A stretch of DNA of 64,000 nt, taken from positions 1 through 64,000 of the forward strand of contig QOQV01000007.1 of NCBI GenBank assembly GCA_003327435.1. Direction: 5' to 3'. Both the position numbers and the translations under genes were made by a program. This stretch comes from Ignavibacteriota bacterium (GTDB lineage: Bacteria > Bacteroidota > Ignavibacteria > UBA10030 > BY39). This document shows, one piece after another, positions 26,779 through 35,947 of the stretch. Below the pieces are notes generated by a model. The model did no database searches and was not told where the DNA came from. It saw only the letters and a list, made by a program, of their open reading frames with translations. Numbering within the stretch: the first letter of the stretch is position 1; the number at the start of each line of letters is the position of its first letter.

Positions 26779-27534
26779 TTATCTTGCCAGCCAGCCACCA
26801 TCAACAACCAGAACATGACCGTTTACATAATCCGATGCGTGAGAAGATAGAAAGACCACAGCACCTTTAAGGTCATCTGGTGTGCCCCAGCGCTCGGCTG
26901 GTATTCTTTCAAGAATTTGTTTTGAACGAACAGGATCTTCGCGTAATGCCTTTGTATTATTTGTTGCCATATAACCAGGTGCAATAGCATTGATATTTAA
27001 ACCATATTTAGCCCACTCATTAGCAAGTGCCTTTGTAATTTGTGCTACAGCACCTTTACTTGCTGTGTACGATGGAACAAGTATACCACCCTGAAAACTC
27101 AAAAGCGAGGCAATATTAATTATCTTACCTTCCTTCCGTTTAATCATATCTTTTGCAACTGCCTGACTGAGGAAGAAAACTGATTTTGCATTAATTTGCA
27201 TAACTTCATCCCAGTCCTTTTCTGAAAAATCTATTGCTGGTGTACGGCGAATAATTCCAGCATTGTTTACTAAAATGTCTATTCTTCCATACTTTTCAAG
27301 TGCACTGTTAACAATCAAACCAATTGAATTCATATTCAAGAGATCTGCAACTACAGAATAAGCTTTTCTGCCTAACTTTAAAATTGCCTGTTCGGTTTCA
27401 GAGCTTGGCACAAGATCAACAAGCAGAAGATCAGCACCTGCCTCTGCGAGTCCGATACTCATACCCTGACCCAATCCGGTACTTGCACCTGTAACAATTG
27501 CAACTTTTCCTGTTAAATCAAATAAGCTGCTCAT
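26779..27534 (-). CDS. kduD: SDR dehydrogenase, KduD-type
   Basis: 251 residues with a complete short-chain dehydrogenase pattern: cofactor loop TGASTGLG, NNAG, the Ser-Tyr-Lys site in 'IASLLSFQGG...YTASKG', and the end 'DYVNGHVLVVDGGWLAR' found in KduD. It should interconvert 2-deoxy-D-gluconate type sugars, or 2-keto-3-deoxygluconate and 5-keto-4-deoxyuronate derivatives, with NAD(H). First gene of the kduD/isomerase/eda set, 31 bases from the next. Confidence 0.85.
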   Translation of the reverse strand: MSSLFDLTGKVAIVTGASTGLGQGMSIGLAEAGADLLLVDLVPSSETEQAILKLGRKAYSVVADLLNMNSIGLIVNSALEKYGRIDILVNNAGIIRRTPAIDFSEKDWDEVMQINAKSVFFLSQAVAKDMIKRKEGKIINIASLLSFQGGILVPSYTASKGAVAQITKALANEWAKYGLNINAIAPGYMATNNTKALREDPVRSKQILERIPAERWGTPDDLKGAVVFLSSHASDYVNGHVLVVDGGWLAR

Positions 27535-27628
27535 AGTAAACCTCTTAACAAATTAATATAAAGTGAAAATGAATTATGATTACTGTTTAAAATATAATTA
27601 TTTTCATAACTGCATCAAAATAAATTTA

Positions 27629-27847
27629 TTACTTTACTGCAACAATCTTTACTTTCGATTTCTCCCCTTTTATAATCTCAATTTGCGATTTACTTACATT
27701 AAAATAATGAGATAAAACTTCGATTAACGCTTTATTTGCTTTCCCTTCAATTGCAGGAGCTCGCAAATAAACTTTTAATCCATCACCAAACTTTTGAACC
27801 TCTTCCTTTTTAGAGTTTGCAACAACTTTCACATTAATTAATTTCAT
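27629..27847 (-). CDS. DUF167 (YggU) family protein
   Basis: 72 residues. The conserved pattern '[22 protein letters not shown]' and '[17 protein letters not shown]' identify the DUF167/YggU family, small cytosolic alpha-beta proteins of unknown function. It follows the methyltransferase gene one base apart on the same strand. Confidence 0.85.
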   Translation of the reverse strand: MKLINVKVVANSKKEEVQKFGDGLKVYLRAPAIEGKANKALIEVLSHYFNVSKSQIEIIKGEKSKVKIVAVK

Positions 27848-27848
27848 A

Positions 27849-28604
27849 CTAACGAAACGCTACAATTATTAAATCCTTTGACCTGTATTTTTCATAACCT
27901 TGACTCATACTTAGATCAGAGCTAAAATAAATCTTTCGATATCCGGCTTCCATTAAATATTTCTTGTGATCTTTCGACAAATAAGGCCTCAAAAGCACCT
28001 CTTCTAACAAACATCTTTGGCTATGTTTCATATCGACTACAAGCATAAAAAAATTAATGAAAATTTTATCATAATCATAAAAACGAATATATATTTTATC
28101 GTTGGCTAATTTAATATTTTGTATGGTTTCTCTTTCCTTTAATATTCTATCATAATTTAATTGTTGAACAATCAATACTCCACTGGGCTTCAAAAAACGA
28201 AAGAAGTTCTCATATATCCTAAATAAATCAGATGTTTTCAAAATATGCGGAACTGTATTACCCAGACAAAATATTGCATCAAATTTTTGTTTTAGATACT
28301 GATCAATATTTTTTAGATCACTGACGATAGTATTGATCTTCACATTCAGCTTACTTGCATTATGATTTAATTTTTTTACCATATCTTTTGAAATATCAAC
28401 AGCTGTTACCTTAACACCTGACTTCGCCAGAAGTATTGAGTAAATACCAGTTCCACAACCAGCATCAAGTGCCTCCTTAATATTGTATTTTTCAACCAAC
28501 TTTTCTATAATTAATCTTTGTGAGATTAGTCGTTCGTTAAAACTTGTAATATCATCGTAATCGCTTACAAATGCTGAGTAAAATTTTTTAATTTCCTTGT
28601 TCAA
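27849..28604 (-). CDS. Class I SAM-dependent methyltransferase
   Basis: 251 residues. Motif I is '[19 protein letters not shown]', followed by 'VTAVDIS' and '[15 protein letters not shown]'. Substrate unknown. It is paired with the DUF167 gene and divergent from the M24 peptidase gene across 65 bases. Confidence 0.85.
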   Translation of the reverse strand: MNKEIKKFYSAFVSDYDDITSFNERLISQRLIIEKLVEKYNIKEALDAGCGTGIYSILLAKSGVKVTAVDISKDMVKKLNHNASKLNVKINTIVSDLKNIDQYLKQKFDAIFCLGNTVPHILKTSDLFRIYENFFRFLKPSGVLIVQQLNYDRILKERETIQNIKLANDKIYIRFYDYDKIFINFFMLVVDMKHSQRCLLEEVLLRPYLSKDHKKYLMEAGYRKIYFSSDLSMSQGYEKYRSKDLIIVAFR

Positions 28605-28669
28605 GTTGAATCTCTCAAAATCTTTACTTAACTTTAAGTTAATTTAAACAAAATTTTGGAGAAAAACAT

Positions 28670-29848
28670 ATGAATTTAAAAAATATCCAATCTGCTCTTA
28701 GAAATCGTAATATTGATGGCTGGCTCTTTTACGATTTTCACAACCGGGATCAAATAGCATATCGTATATTAGGACTTGACTCTACAAAATTAGCCACACG
28801 CCGATGGTTTTATTTTATTCCTTCAAAAGGTGAACCTAAAAAACTTGTTCATACTGTAGAAAAATTCAAACTTGATCCTCTACCAGGTAAAAAATATGTT
28901 TATTTAGCATGGGAAGAACAGCATAAGCTATTAAGAAAAATTTTAGGTAGAAGCAAAAAAATAGCAATGCAATATTCTCCAAAAAACAATATTCCTTATA
29001 TCTCAATAGTAGATGCTGGTCTTTATGAGTTGATTCGTAGTTTTGGATATAAAATTGTTTCATCAGCTGATCTTGTTTCCGAATTCGAAGCCTTTATCGA
29101 CGAAAAAGGTTATGAATTACACATTAAAGCTGGGAAAAAAATTGAAAAAATTAAAAATGAAGCTTTTGACTTGATAGGAAGGTCGGTTAGAGAAAATTTA
29201 AATCTCAAAGAATATGATATCCAGCAATTTATCTTAAAGAGATTCGCAGAGGAAGGATTAGTTACACACGATGCACCAATTGTTGGGGTTAATGAACACC
29301 CTGCTGATCCACATTTTGAACCAACACTCGAAAACTCCCGCGTCTTTAAAAAAGGTGATACAGTTCTAATTGATTTGTGGGCAAAGCTGAATGTCCCGAA
29401 TGGAATTTACTACGACATTACCTGGGTTGGATATATAGGTGATAAACCTCCAGCTGAGTATGAAAAAATATTTAACATCGTAAAACAAGCACGAGATGCA
29501 GCTGTAAATTTTGTAATCGAAAGATTTGCTAAGAAAAAAATCTGTTACGGATGGGAGGTTGATGAGGTCTGCAGAAATGTAATTAAGAAAGCTGGTTACG
29601 GAAGATATTTCATTCACCGAACCGGGCATTCAATTGGAAGTGAGGTTCACGGTAATGGTGCTAACATTGACAACCTTGAGACTAAGGATGAACGACAACT
29701 TATGCCAGGGGCATGTTTTTCAATAGAGCCTGGCATTTACCTGGAAGGTAAAATGGCTGTAAGATCCGAAATTAATATGTTCATTAAACATAACGGTGAA
29801 CCAGTCGTAACTGGCGAAATCCAAAAAGAAATTGTACTAATCAAGTAG
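28670..29848 (+). CDS. M24 family aminopeptidase (Xaa-Pro type)
   Basis: 392 residues: an N-terminal creatinase-like domain (about 1-135), then the pita-bread M24 domain with dimetal ligands in 'VLIDLWAKLN' and 'YYDITWVGY' (Asp, Asp), 'HRTGHSIGSEVHG' (His), 'FSIEPGIYLEG' (Glu) and 'VRSEINMFI' (Glu). It should release N-terminal residues before proline. It is ten bases before a peptide-transporter-like gene. Confidence 0.85.
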   Translation: MNLKNIQSALRNRNIDGWLFYDFHNRDQIAYRILGLDSTKLATRRWFYFIPSKGEPKKLVHTVEKFKLDPLPGKKYVYLAWEEQHKLLRKILGRSKKIAMQYSPKNNIPYISIVDAGLYELIRSFGYKIVSSADLVSEFEAFIDEKGYELHIKAGKKIEKIKNEAFDLIGRSVRENLNLKEYDIQQFILKRFAEEGLVTHDAPIVGVNEHPADPHFEPTLENSRVFKKGDTVLIDLWAKLNVPNGIYYDITWVGYIGDKPPAEYEKIFNIVKQARDAAVNFVIERFAKKKICYGWEVDEVCRNVIKKAGYGRYFIHRTGHSIGSEVHGNGANIDNLETKDERQLMPGACFSIEPGIYLEGKMAVRSEINMFIKHNGEPVVTGEIQKEIVLIK

Positions 29849-29858
29849 TGAGGATAAA

Positions 29859-31121
29859 GTGGAAATTTCAAAAACTATTGAATCAATGAAATCTGGCTTT
29901 CAGAAGCAATTCTGGGTTGCCAACATATTAGAACTCTTTGAAAGATTTGCTTTCTATGGTACAAAAGCTGTATTAACTGTTTATCTTGCAATTAAAGTTG
30001 GACTTGGTGCTCAAGCTGCTGGAACACTGGCGGGTTTGTATTCTGGATTAATCTTTTCTCTACCGATAATAGCTGGTACATTTGTAGATAGATACGGCTT
30101 TAAGAAGACTCTTATGACTTGCTTTGCGCTTTTTTCAATTGGATATTTTCTAATTGGAATGGCTGGACTGGAATTTAGTCAAGTTTTCGTTAATCATATA
30201 GGAAAAACAACATATGTAACAATCGTACTATTATTAACAGCAGTAGGTGGCTCATTGATAAAACCCTGTATTGTTGGAACTGTAGCCAAAACAAGCAAAC
30301 CAGATGTAAAAGCTCTCGGTTATTCGATTTATTATACAATGGTTAATATTGGAGGTGCAGTTGGTCCAATACTTGCACTCCAGGTTAGAGAAAATCTCGG
30401 AATTGAATATGTATTAATTATGTCGTCTTTTACATCCTTTCTGTTATTCCTTGGGACTATAATATTTTTCCGTGAACCAGAAAATAATAATGAGTTAATC
30501 GAAAAGAGAACACTTGGAAAAGTTTTTATAGATATGATTCTTGTATTCAAGAATGTAAAATTTATCAGTTTTCTTGTAATTTTCTCTGGTTTCTGGATAA
30601 TGTTCTGGCAAATATTTTATTCTCTTCCCTTTTTTTTGATAAATGTACTAAAATTTGAAAAGTTCGAACTTATTGAAGCTGTTGGTCCATGGACAATTAT
30701 TTTTGCAACTATCCCAATTGCGGCATTAGTTAAAAAGTGGAAACCTTTTACAGCGATTCTTGTTGGATTTACAATTGCAAGCATATCCTGGCTCATGCTT
30801 GCATTATTCCAGAATGTTTATGTTGCAATCTTCACAGTATTTTTATTTGCTATTGGCGAAGCAACTCAAGCTCCAAGATTTTATGAATATGTTTCATCAC
30901 TTGCTCCAAAGGATCAGGTAGGAACATTTATGGGATTTGCTTTCCTTCCGGTTGCAATTGGTTCATTTGTAGCTGGGCCACTTGGAGGTTTTCTTGTACA
31001 CAACTTTTTAGAAATATCATATAGACCTACTTTTATGTGGCTAATAGTATCCGCAATAGGATTTGTTTGTATATTGTTTATGTATTTTTACAATCAATTC
31101 TTTATAAAAAAATCGAATTAG
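29859..31121 (+). CDS. MFS transporter, POT/peptide-like
   Basis: 420 residues from a GTG start, about 12 membrane helices. The start 'QFWVANILELFERFAFYGTKAVLTVYL' matches the POT (proton:oligopeptide) pattern with the ExxERF-type motif, and 'DRYGFKKTLM' is the MFS loop. Pairing with a peptidase for peptides with a proline second residue suggests peptide uptake. The family call is good; the substrate is inferred. Confidence 0.8.
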   Translation: MEISKTIESMKSGFQKQFWVANILELFERFAFYGTKAVLTVYLAIKVGLGAQAAGTLAGLYSGLIFSLPIIAGTFVDRYGFKKTLMTCFALFSIGYFLIGMAGLEFSQVFVNHIGKTTYVTIVLLLTAVGGSLIKPCIVGTVAKTSKPDVKALGYSIYYTMVNIGGAVGPILALQVRENLGIEYVLIMSSFTSFLLFLGTIIFFREPENNNELIEKRTLGKVFIDMILVFKNVKFISFLVIFSGFWIMFWQIFYSLPFFLINVLKFEKFELIEAVGPWTIIFATIPIAALVKKWKPFTAILVGFTIASISWLMLALFQNVYVAIFTVFLFAIGEATQAPRFYEYVSSLAPKDQVGTFMGFAFLPVAIGSFVAGPLGGFLVHNFLEISYRPTFMWLIVSAIGFVCILFMYFYNQFFIKKSN

Positions 31122-31125
31122 TGAA

Positions 31126-31890
31126 ATGAAAAACCTTTTTAACTATCTTGAATCTAACGGTATAATTTTAGTAAAGCATAATTCAAAATATCCAATTCTT
31201 TCACTTGAGCAGGTGATACTGGACCATCTCAAATATCAACTCCCTAAAAATGAGGTTAACCTCTTTATAAAAAAATTTCTTGAAGAGATGTATAAAAATA
31301 AATATGGCATTGAACATAATGGTTTAGGCAATTTGAGATGTATTTTATCGAGAAATATGTTTGCATCCTTATACTCACTAAAAATCCAGAAAACCCAAAA
31401 TAATAAACCTCTAAAGAAGTTACCAAAAAATTTATATTCAAAATTTGAAATTGAAGTTTATGATTTTATTTCCAAACAAAAAATTACGCCACAAAAATAT
31501 TTACAATATTTCTTTCAAACGCAAACCTCCAAATCGAGAAAAGAGCTTGAAAAAATTTTAAAGAGGTTACAGAGGGATTTCTGTATAGTGAAAGTTGGAC
31601 AGGATAAAAAACTCGGGCAATTATGGAAAATTGCCTGTAAATATGATGGTAGGTTAACAAAGAAGATTTTGAAATTATCTCGAAAAGAAGCTATCAAAAA
31701 TATAGTTTTTTATATTATAAAAAGTAGTAATGGAATTTCGAGACCACAAATTAAGAAGCTGTTAAAAAACATCGCAACCGGTGATGAAATTGATTTAGTG
31801 GTTACTTCTTTAATATTAAATAATCAAGTTGAGTTTCATAAAACTCTTGTAGTGAACGGTAAAAAAGCATTGATAGCGCAACAAAAATAA
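31126..31890 (+). CDS. Hypothetical protein with winged-helix-like regions
   Basis: 254 residues, basic, mostly helical, no signal. Two stretches (about 150-185, 'KSRKELEKILKRLQRDFCIVKVGQDKKLGQLWKI', and 205-245, 'GISRPQIKKLLKNIATGDEIDLVVTSLILNNQVEF') look like winged-helix DNA-binding units with a beta wing. The length and arrangement recall AlkZ/YcaQ-like glycosylase relatives, but no catalytic motif was seen, so this is only a suggestion. It is four bases after the transporter. Confidence 0.55.
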   Translation: MKNLFNYLESNGIILVKHNSKYPILSLEQVILDHLKYQLPKNEVNLFIKKFLEEMYKNKYGIEHNGLGNLRCILSRNMFASLYSLKIQKTQNNKPLKKLPKNLYSKFEIEVYDFISKQKITPQKYLQYFFQTQTSKSRKELEKILKRLQRDFCIVKVGQDKKLGQLWKIACKYDGRLTKKILKLSRKEAIKNIVFYIIKSSNGISRPQIKKLLKNIATGDEIDLVVTSLILNNQVEFHKTLVVNGKKALIAQQK

Positions 31891-31995
31891 GGCAGAACCC
31901 TCCCGGTGTTCTGCTCTAACACTTCAAACCGCTGATCTGAAGAGATCCACCCTGTCTCTGCTAATTCAGCTATTAGTGAATCTTTCAAATAACCC
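31886..31995 (-). ncRNA. Candidate small RNA with four tandem hairpins
   Basis: A G+C-rich island in AT-rich sequence after the gene ending at 31890. On the minus strand it offers four stem-loops in a row: CTAAT/ATTAG (near 31964-31979), AGAGA/TCTCT, CTTCA/TGAAG and finally GCAGAAC/GTTCTGC (31892-31914), which is followed by CTTATTTTTG and so reads as a terminator. A TATATTATAG sequence lies just upstream on that strand, near 31998-32012. I recognise no family; the SRP core (GGAAG/GCAGCC) is absent. Confidence 0.4.
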
Positions 31996-32228
31996 TTTCT
32001 ATAATATATATATCTACATTTAGGTGCTCTTGCGGAAAATTTTTAGGAATTTTTTTTAATATTTATATAAAATTGCTCAATTTAGTTAAAAAACGTAATT
32101 TTTTTTAACTTTTACAAAGACCAAATAAACAATCTATAGAAGGATATTAAAGTAAATTTCTTTATGATATGAGATAATCTAAACTCCTCCGATAAATTTA
32201 TCGAATTGTAGGATTTTAAAAAATAAGC
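31996..32228. other. AT-rich gap next to the restriction-modification genes
   Basis: About 230 bases with no gene between the candidate small RNA and the end of the restriction gene, consisting of A/T runs. It may carry the small RNA promoter on the minus strand. No transposon end or clear direct repeat was seen. Confidence 0.4.
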
Positions 32229-32767
32229 TTAATTACGCCTTTTTACAGGTAATCCAAGCCAAGCGAGAGGTAATTCATTAAATTTATAATGGCAATTAAC
32301 ACTCTGAATATATTCAAGAACATCCTTATATTCTGGTTTCCTAAACCAATCACTTAAAACATAAACATATTCTACCTTTAAACCTAAAGGAGTTACTAAT
32401 TTTAAATACTGTTTTCTTTTAAAATCACATGTTTGCAGTTTTTCGTCAACTGAGCCAGCAACCTGTTGATATTTAACTTCTATAATAAATAATGTTTCTC
32501 TAACTATTACGAGCATTGAATCGTCGGGTAAAAGTCTTTTTGAAATGATATTCTGCCATTTTATCTTATTCTCTTCCAAAAATTTATAAAATTCATATTT
32601 ACGAAAACATCTTGCAACCAATTTATTTTCGAAATACACATCGACTCCAGCTCTACCCTTTGATTTTTTCAATTTATAACCAGGAATTTTTTCAAGTAAC
32701 TTGTGTAGATCACTTCAAAATTTAATCCTGTTAATGTTTTTGACCCTCCAGACCCACCTTTTTTCAC
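32229..32767 (-). pseudogene. Type II restriction endonuclease (PD-(D/E)XK), frameshifted
   Basis: The C-terminal 147 codons (32672 down to 32229) hold a textbook nuclease core: 'PDDSMLVIVRETLFIIEVKYQ' gives PD...EVK, followed by 'GSVDEKLQTCDFKRKQYLKL'. The N-terminal part is present in another frame: GTG 32767 starts MKKGGSGGSKTLTGLNFE, then runs to a stop. A single missing base near 32714 would join it to 'SDLHKLLEKIPGYKLKKSKGRAG', giving about 180 residues. The GTG lies two bases after the methyltransferase stop. Either the gene is broken or the base is a sequencing error; an alternative is translation of the C-terminal part from TTG 32672. Confidence 0.8.
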
Positions 32768-32769
32768 AA

Positions 32770-33654
32770 TTATACTCCAAAAAGATTAAGACTATTATTT
32801 TTGTTTTTTATGTACTTTTGAATTCTTTTTACTGATAAATCTATATATTTTCGTTCAAGTTCAGAACCAACAAATAATCTGTTCAACTTTATTGCTGCAA
32901 GTCCAGTAGTTAAACTTCCTGAAAAGGGATCAAAAATTAAGTCATTTATCTTAGTGCTTGCTAAAATTATTCTTTCGAGAAGTTGAAGAGGTTTTTGAGT
33001 AGGATGTTTACCAAATTCTTTTTCTTCATCATTGGGAGCAGGAATTGTCCATATTGTTTTCATCTGTTTACCTCTATTTAATTTTTTCATATCTTCATAG
33101 TTAAAGACATGTTTTGAATCTTTATTCTTTGCAGCCCAAATTATGGTTTCAGTAGAATGTGTAAAATACCTACAAGAAAGATTGGGAGGAGGATTTGGTT
33201 TTTCCCATGTGATGTCATTCAATATTTTCATTTCTAATTGTTGCATAGCAAAACCAACCGAATATATAACATGATGAGTACCAGAAACCCAAATTGTGCC
33301 ATTCTGTTTTAAAAGTTTCTGACACCTTGATAACCAAGCAAGATTAAACTCATGGTTTTCTTTAATCCCCTTTGATTTATCCCACTCGCCTTTATCAACC
33401 TTTGCCATTTTCCCCGCATAACATGTAATTCCACCATTTGATAAAAAATATGGAGGATCTGCAAAAATCATATCAAAAATTCCTTCAGGATATTTTTCAA
33501 TCAAAATATCCATAAAATCAATACAATCAATTTGATAAATCCATACCCCATGTTCAACATCCTTAAATACACAATTCTCCTGAGGAAAATTTAAGTTTTT
33601 ATTATCTTTAATTTTATCCATTTTAAAATTTAATTCTTTATTAATCTCTTTCAC
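32770..33654 (-). CDS. DNA methyltransferase (beta-class, N6-adenine or N4-cytosine)
   Basis: 294 residues. Motif IV 'IFADPPYFLSNGG' comes first, followed by the target-recognition part, and motif I 'DLIFDPFSGSLTTGLAA' near the C-terminus: the beta order. DPPY favours adenine-N6. 'GKMAKVDKGEWDKSKG' after motif IV resembles the MboII/DpnA-type enzymes. An alternative start at Met12 is possible. It lies directly upstream of the frameshifted endonuclease, so its protection may now be unpaired. Confidence 0.9.
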   Translation of the reverse strand: MKEINKELNFKMDKIKDNKNLNFPQENCVFKDVEHGVWIYQIDCIDFMDILIEKYPEGIFDMIFADPPYFLSNGGITCYAGKMAKVDKGEWDKSKGIKENHEFNLAWLSRCQKLLKQNGTIWVSGTHHVIYSVGFAMQQLEMKILNDITWEKPNPPPNLSCRYFTHSTETIIWAAKNKDSKHVFNYEDMKKLNRGKQMKTIWTIPAPNDEEKEFGKHPTQKPLQLLERIILASTKINDLIFDPFSGSLTTGLAAIKLNRLFVGSELERKYIDLSVKRIQKYIKNKNNSLNLFGV

Positions 33655-33867
33655 AACTCATTCATATTTTTGTAATGGTACTAAGTTTAATAATATAATT
33701 TTATAGTGCCTTTCACTTATTCCAATTTATACTTTTTTTAAAAGAAAATCAAGAGTTTTATGAAACTTAGTTAGGTTACTTTTCTCTTAAATAAAAACTT
33801 TATACAACACATACTCCAAAAATATTCATAGAAATATTTTGTATATTATCTCAAAAAAAATCTTAAT

Positions 33868-34785
33868 ATGCCAGTAAAATCAAAAACTGCACTTGTTTTG
33901 GGTAGCGGTGGAGCCAGAGGTCTGGCTCACATCGGTGTAATAAAAATTCTCGAAAAATATAATATCCCAATAGATTTAATAGTTGGAACAAGTATTGGGG
34001 CTTTCATTGGTGCTTTCTACGCTGCTGGAATTAAATTATCTAAAATGGAAGAGCTCGCACTCGCAACAGATAAAAAATTTATTGCAAAGATGCTAATTCC
34101 GGGTATCTCTAAATCTGGTTTTATAGATGGAGAACAGATTAAAAATTATTTAAAAAATTTTCTGGATGATATAAAGATCGAAAATTTACATATCCCTTTC
34201 ATTGCCGTAGCCACAGACATTTTCACTGGCGAAGAAGTACTGCATACTAAAGGATCTGTCATTGATGCAATATTAACAAGTATTGCTATACCTGGATTAT
34301 TTAAACCCGTTCCTTATAAACAAAAATATTTAGTTGATGGTGGACTTGTTAATCCATTACCTGTAAATATAGCTAAACAATTTGGTGCAACCCGGGTTAT
34401 AGCTGTAAATGTTACACCAGAGCCCCGACAAATAAATGCTAATAAAGAAAATATCTTACACAGCAAGTTGAACCAGAAATTTATGGAGATTCGAAACAAA
34501 TTCAAAATTTTAGAACGAATCCAGATCAACTCTATTAAAACTCAAAACGATACTTTTTTACAGGCATACCCAAATGTTATCCAGACACTCCGACAATCTT
34601 TATCAATTATGGAAAACAAAATTCTTGAATTAAATTTAAAAAACGATCCTCCCGATGTGCTCATCAAACCAGATGTTAGAAAATATGATCTGCTCGCTTT
34701 CTATAAAGCAAAAGAAATTATTACTGCCGGTGAAGCTGCCACTCTTGACAAAATAAATTTGATAACCAGACTTTCAAAAAAATAA
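33868..34785 (+). CDS. Patatin-like phospholipase (RssA-like)
   Basis: 305 residues. The oxyanion loop is 'LGSGGARGLAHIG', the nucleophile is in 'GTSIGAF' (GxSxG) and the Asp in 'YLVDGGLVNPLPV', forming the Ser-Asp dyad. A short, soluble esterase or lysophospholipase of the RssA/NTE family; a C-terminal helical region (about 190-300) is extra. No signal peptide. It stands alone on this strand between minus-strand genes. Confidence 0.9.
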   Translation: MPVKSKTALVLGSGGARGLAHIGVIKILEKYNIPIDLIVGTSIGAFIGAFYAAGIKLSKMEELALATDKKFIAKMLIPGISKSGFIDGEQIKNYLKNFLDDIKIENLHIPFIAVATDIFTGEEVLHTKGSVIDAILTSIAIPGLFKPVPYKQKYLVDGGLVNPLPVNIAKQFGATRVIAVNVTPEPRQINANKENILHSKLNQKFMEIRNKFKILERIQINSIKTQNDTFLQAYPNVIQTLRQSLSIMENKILELNLKNDPPDVLIKPDVRKYDLLAFYKAKEIITAGEAATLDKINLITRLSKK

Positions 34786-34821
34786 ATTAAAAGAATTCCA
34801 TTTAAAAATTAGAGTAAATTA

Positions 34822-35919
34822 TTATTTAAAAGTTGATACATTATATTCAATTTCTTTCAAAAAGAATTTACCATAAACAAATTTTTCATCAGGATAATGC
34901 CAAACCCCATCACCCTCTGCTACGAGATTATAACCATTAAAACTTGCATATTTTTTAACAGGAGTAGAAAATGGATACTGTTTCATATCAGATACTGAAG
35001 TGCGATCATAAGATAAGAAATTTATTAACCTACCATCATCGTCGAAAAATAATGTTGCGGATATATCATTACCGCCATTAACAAATCTCGCTTTAACGGT
35101 GTTTTCATCAATGTATTCCCATTTAATCCTTTTATCAATTAAAGCAGCAGGCGCCATTAAACATATATCGTTGAAGTAAGTTACTGTTTCGGTTCTATTC
35201 ATTACTCCACCCGAATGCTGTTCAACTGGGAACAATCCAAAAAGTCGTATATCCATAGAAGCTTTCCCATTCACATATTTATGATAACCTGGTACAATAA
35301 TACCAAACATTTTTCCTTTCATAAAGAATAACCTGGCGGGTTCATCAAAAAAATTATACTGTTCAGAACGAAATGTAAACCAATCTTTACCTTTTCCTCT
35401 CATTTCTCCTTCCATAACTACTCTCATATTTTTAACTTTTGGTTTGTTTAAAACCCCTGCATATCTTAGATACCGCTGAACTGGAACCGGTAAAGCAACT
35501 AAATCTGAATCTGTCAATATCTCACCGGGAAAATATTTAGTATTAGAAATCTGGTACTCCACATCTGTTTTATATTGCTTCTCAAAATTGTAACTACCAT
35601 AACTCAAAACAGAAATTAATAAAATTATAATATTAGCTACGGTACCGAATTTAGCATCCTGCCAGAAAGTAGAAATTATAACCTGCGAAAAAACTATTGC
35701 AAATAATCCCAACATCCACCACTTATCAGGATAAATCCAGATTAGAACTCCCATAATTAAAAACAATAATCCAGAAATTAACCAGAAAAATCCTGTGATA
35801 CGACTAATTTCTTGTTTCAGTTGAGGAACATCTGCAATGTTAAAAGCTTTAACAAATCCTAAAAAGTGAATTAAACCATGAATTAAAACCAACAATGTGA
35901 ATATTATTTTCAAAATCAT
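34822..35919 (-). CDS. DUF6544-like membrane protein
   Basis: 365 residues. Four membrane helices lie in the first 115 residues ('ILKIIFTLLVLIHGLIHFLGFVKAF', 'FFWLISGLLFLIMGVLIWI' and two more), then a soluble beta-rich part with 'LPVPVQRYLRYAGVLNKPKVKNMRVVMEGEMRGKG' and 'YDRTSVSDMKQYPFSTPVKKYASFNGYNL'. This matches the DUF6544 pattern as I remember it. Function unknown. Confidence 0.65.
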   Translation of the reverse strand: MILKIIFTLLVLIHGLIHFLGFVKAFNIADVPQLKQEISRITGFFWLISGLLFLIMGVLIWIYPDKWWMLGLFAIVFSQVIISTFWQDAKFGTVANIIILLISVLSYGSYNFEKQYKTDVEYQISNTKYFPGEILTDSDLVALPVPVQRYLRYAGVLNKPKVKNMRVVMEGEMRGKGKDWFTFRSEQYNFFDEPARLFFMKGKMFGIIVPGYHKYVNGKASMDIRLFGLFPVEQHSGGVMNRTETVTYFNDICLMAPAALIDKRIKWEYIDENTVKARFVNGGNDISATLFFDDDGRLINFLSYDRTSVSDMKQYPFSTPVKKYASFNGYNLVAEGDGVWHYPDEKFVYGKFFLKEIEYNVSTFK

Positions 35920-35947
35920 ATTAAATTTACTTTTTTATTTTTAGATA

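Noticed and set aside
31891-31975. Tandem hairpins as a tRNA or SRP RNA
   Set aside because: No cloverleaf fits on either strand and the SRP core sequence is absent.
32229-33654. Restriction-modification genes as part of a larger mobile island
   Set aside because: No integrase, transposase, direct repeat or tRNA border was found; the neighbours are ordinary chromosomal genes.
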